Positions 60,608 to 64,000 of a DNA stretch of 64,000 nucleotides are shown one piece after another. The notes under the pieces were generated by a model. That model did not search any database and had not been told where the DNA came from. It worked only from the letters and a program-made list of their open reading frames with translations. How positions within the stretch are numbered: position 1 is the first letter of the stretch; the number at the start of each line of letters is the position of its first letter. A program made the position numbers and the translations under genes. The DNA lies in contig HG738138.1 in assembly GCA_000499405.2 (NCBI GenBank), positions 16,345,054-16,409,053 on the forward strand. The letters are read 5' to 3'. Origin of the DNA: Onchocerca volvulus. Its lineage: Eukaryota > Nematoda > Chromadorea > Rhabditida > Onchocercidae.

Positions 60608-61831
60608 TATCACTGGTTTTAATGCTATTTTCTAATTTTTTTATAAATCATTGTATCTTCTTTCAGTATTATTTTACCAATATCATAAAAATTAATCAAG
60701 CTTCGAGGCACAGTACTATCAAAATACTAATAAAATAGAAATAAAATTCCAATGCATTCATTCTCCGCATGTAGCAGATTAGTTAAATAGTTTTATTAAC
60801 TGAAAAAAATTGAAATATTTGAAGAAAATGAAATTTTATCAACGGAATTTTAGATAGATATCGGTTATGTACTGAGGTACGAACATAGTATGAACTGATT
60901 AAGTTGCGCCACAATTGTTTGAATAACATTATTGGAATTAATAATGAAAGTGATTCATTGGAAAACTTCCTATTAATGGTGGTACTTTTTGATGTTCAAT
61001 TATGATTTTTTTTGAACAAGAAACTGGTATATCTACTTCATATCATTAAATAGAAGATTTATTGGGAAATTCAAGATTTTTTTTCTTTTTTTTGCAAGGA
61101 ATTCGCATAACTCTAAAATGAAATTCTATACAAAATAGAAGAATTAGATGGCTTGTTGAAAAAAGAAATGATTTGTGGATTTTGTTTTTGCTAGTAAGTT
61201 TGACTCGATTTAATGAAGATCTTTTATGTTTATTATCAATTCAGTCTATGCTTCATTTTTACTTTCATTCTTTGTTCTATAAATAAGGACATTTATTAAT
61301 TTAATTGATAATAAAAATAAAAGATTACTATCCTTTTTATTGTTTGTTGATGGCACATTTTTAACTTTTTCATTCTTAGCCCAACTTTGCAGCAGATAAT
61401 GAAAATGTAAATAGCAATGTATATTCAGATGCATTTGCAAAAAATTCGCTAATACGTTTTATTGAATTTAATAGTTTAATCGATCATTCCAATCTTTGCT
61501 TCAATTTTATTTACATTATTCATTCTACAAGTAGGATTCAGTCGGATTTTTCGGATTTTCATTGATTATATGGATAACCTGTAAGCCAAAAGAAAACAAA
61601 CTTATTTGCCAGGTCTGAGAAGATAAGATTTTGAAAGTAATGCCGAACAATAACTATTTTTTGCTGAATATTTCAATATTTATAAATTTCCACATTTCAA
61701 CAATTTTTAGACAAAAAATTTTGCTCTAAATGCATTGTTTTAATTTGTCATTCTGTAAATAAATGAAATTAAATGAAGAAAAACGGCAGGAGATGTTTGT
61801 AGAAAGTAAAAAACAATTATGTGAATGGCAA
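60608..61831. other. Intergenic region between convergent genes
   Basis: ACTMAP (plus) and the basic-protein gene (minus) converge on this 1.2-kb AT-rich interval, which must hold both 3' UTRs. No other feature is seen. Confidence 0.6.
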
Positions 61832-63926
61832 CTAATACTTTCGAGAAGAAAGGATTCGAAATGACGAGGTTTGTGATGGTGAAGTCTGCAGGAGAAATCA
61901 TATATAGCTGCAGAGGTCAAAAGCTAAGTCTATATAGAGAATTGTATGTTATAATCATGACTTACAGTTTCTCCGGTAATAGTTGAATTTGATGATTTGT
62001 TTGATAATGACTTCTGTTTAGCAAATGGATGAATATCATCAAAATCTCGTTGCTGCTGTTGATTTGAACCAATATGTTGCGTCATTCTGCATTTTTACAT
62101 AAAAATCTTGCAATTCTTAATTTATTCTCAAAAATTAAATTAACTGAATCATTTCGAAAATCCGTAAGCTTAACCTTTCTTTATTATAGGGAAAATGCGA
62201 ATGAGTGGTTCGTTCAGCATCAGCATTAAGGTTTTTCGAAACTTCTTCAACCCATGAGAAGCCAATATTTTCCATCATTGAGACCTGTATATGATGATGT
62301 GTGGTAACTGGGATTTTTCGATCAGTATAGTTAACTTCCTAGAAATAATCTCTCGAAAGTTTTTCATGCCACTACCCACAATCAATCTTATGACTTGATT
62401 TAAGCTATTTTCAAAATCAGAAGCAGAAAGAAACTAAATTCTCTTTCTAGCTTTTTTGATGTCTGTTTTAACTATTCTTAACTATTATTACTCCGATACT
62501 ACAACGGACTTGCTCAAGACCAATATCGCGAGAATTTATGAATATGTCTGAGAAAAGTCGCGAAGCAATGCTTCAAGGAATAAATAAATCTTGGTCTTCA
62601 ATAAAAAATACTAAAAACACTAACCTCTTTATCATAATTTTGTTTTATCGACATCTTCTGCTTCTTCTTCATTAATCCATCAATTTCTGGAGCTTTACGA
62701 TATTTCTTCTTTGTAATTATGTCACTTTTATAAGCAATATTCCTAGCATCATCAAAGAAGTTTCGTAACTGTCTTCTTTTTGATATCATTTCAGTAGAAG
62801 ATTCCGGCGTGCAAAATGGTTTATCTATTTAAAAAATAAAAAATCAACCTGATGTAAAATTAAATTTTCAAGTCTTCAAGCTTAATTTTAATTCAGCTAA
62901 ATTTACTTCACTTTTTAAAATAGTAGCGCACCGACAATAAACTTTAAAAAAACTTAATTTTACTTAATTTGTATATAAAAAATATGAGGGAATATAATGA
63001 CGTGTGTAAGTAATTAGTTGATAATTTTTTCGCTTCATAACTTGTGATTTTTAAATTGAAATCTTTTTTCAAAATGCTAGAAAGGGAAAGAAATAATTCA
63101 GAAGTTCAGAGCGATAAAAGGCATCTTTCCTTGAATTCGATGGGTCATCTAAACTTTTAAAGTGTATGATAAACATAAATTGGACCAAAAATTAAGTCTG
63201 AAGTTTAAAATTTACCCTATTTCTAGAAAAAAGTTTTCCAAAAAAAGGATACTTTTTTTTAACCATTTGAACAGATAATGAAAAGATTTTTGCATAATAA
63301 ATGATCAAACAGTTATGATTACTTCGATGAATTAGGTATTTCACAAAAAGTCAAAAAATATGATTAAAAAATATGATATGATTACAACAATAATACTTTT
63401 GATAAATTGCTTTCGGCTTGCTGACTCCGTCGAGAAACTTTTGCATGTCGAAATAGCATCACTTCCAACACTACCTGCGCTTTTCTTGATCCCTTTACAG
63501 AAGCTATCCGTTACAGAGCTAGCAATACGATGATGATGAGTTCGATTATTCTGAAGAGAAACAAAAAGAAAATTAAATTTGTAATGCAAAGAAAAAAGGA
63601 TTATTTGAATTTTTTATTTCCGAAAATCGCAAACCAAATCTAATTTGAATAAATAAATTCGAACCTTTACTACTGCATTATGGGATCGTTTAGATCCAGT
63701 TCGTAAATTCTTATGATTCTCCTCAATCCATCGTTTTGTTCGATTTTTTGGTGATATCATTGGGGCAAGCTCAATGATCTCATCCTTTTTCCTAAAAATG
63801 ATGATAATGATATTCGCATGTGATTTGGTTATAATAATAAGTAATTCAAGAATGTCACATCAGAAAATTATCACATTTCACATACCATTTCCAATATATT
63901 CCAAAGCAAAGCATCTCAATTCCCAT
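61832..63926 (-). CDS. Basic, low-complexity protein of 268 residues; family not recognised
   Basis: Seven minus-strand exons (63886-63926, 63665-63791, 63397-63550, 62625-62824, 62175-62284, 61966-62086 and 61832-61885) join in frame from an ATG preceded by an in-frame TAA to a TAG. The protein is strongly basic and probably disordered, with KNRTKRWIEENHKNL, RTHHHRIASS, KKKYRKAP and MKKKQKMS, then a Gln/Ser-rich tail (SNQQQQRD, SNKSSNSTITGE). There is no signal peptide. One more ordered patch is MMENIGFSWVEEVSKNL. The basic clusters suggest a nuclear or nucleic-acid-binding role, but that is a guess. The exon at 63397-63550 has a weak donor (GTATTA). More 5' exons may lie beyond the window. 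Confidence 0.7.
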
Positions 63927-64000
63927 TTAAATGAAAAACGACACTAAAGAAGACTTTAAAATTCTCGTTAAAAATCAAATCATTTGGATGCCGATTTCAG

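Overview
Nematode nuclear DNA, most likely from a filarial (spirurid) worm. The whole window is very AT-rich. Genes consist of short exons split by AT-rich GT..AG introns with the nematode acceptor TTTTCAG. Several genes have a TTTCAG acceptor a few bases to about 45 bases before the ATG, as expected for spliced-leader addition. Every confident gene has a recognised animal family or joins in frame across several introns. A degenerate bacterial threonyl-tRNA synthetase piece also fits a filarial host, because such genomes often carry nuclear copies of Wolbachia genes. No complete bacterial gene, CRISPR array or phage region is seen.

Layout. 225-437: possible last exon of a gene running in from the left. 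440-4,520: intergenic, with diverged repeats and an inverted repeat. 4,571-15,922 (+): EHBP1-type adaptor (NT-C2, CH, NPF motif, bMERB). 15,923-22,509: gene-poor, with a Helitron-like 3' end and tandem repeats. 22,510-31,643 (+): RasGRP/RGEF-1 exchange factor (REM, CDC25, two EF-hands, C1). 33,216-34,343 (+): small secreted Ly6/uPAR-like protein, probably GPI-anchored. 34.3-38.3 kb: an island holding a decayed bacterial thrS fragment (minus strand) and a decayed 18S rDNA fragment (plus strand). 38,704-40,399 (+): small three-exon neuropeptide precursor ending in the FLP-11 signature RNALVRFG. 42,953-45,091 (+): clathrin light chain. 48,095-50,434 (+): 340-residue coiled-coil protein, not identified. 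52,357-57,311 (+): protein phosphatase 5 with a possible alternative last exon. 58,707-60,607 (+): actin maturation protease (ACTMAP/C19orf54 family). 61,832-63,926 (-): 268-residue basic, low-complexity protein, not identified.

The genes do not form one pathway. EHBP1 and clathrin light chain both act in membrane trafficking and endocytic recycling. RGEF-1 and FLP-11 belong to neuronal signalling. PP5 is an HSP90-associated phosphatase, and ACTMAP trims the actin N terminus. The exon models below were built by hand from splice sites and reading-frame phase, and each multi-exon model given as a total length is in frame from start to stop. The parts most worth a second look are the FLP-11 precursor, the thrS and 18S relics, the PP5 alternative end, and several long hairpins.
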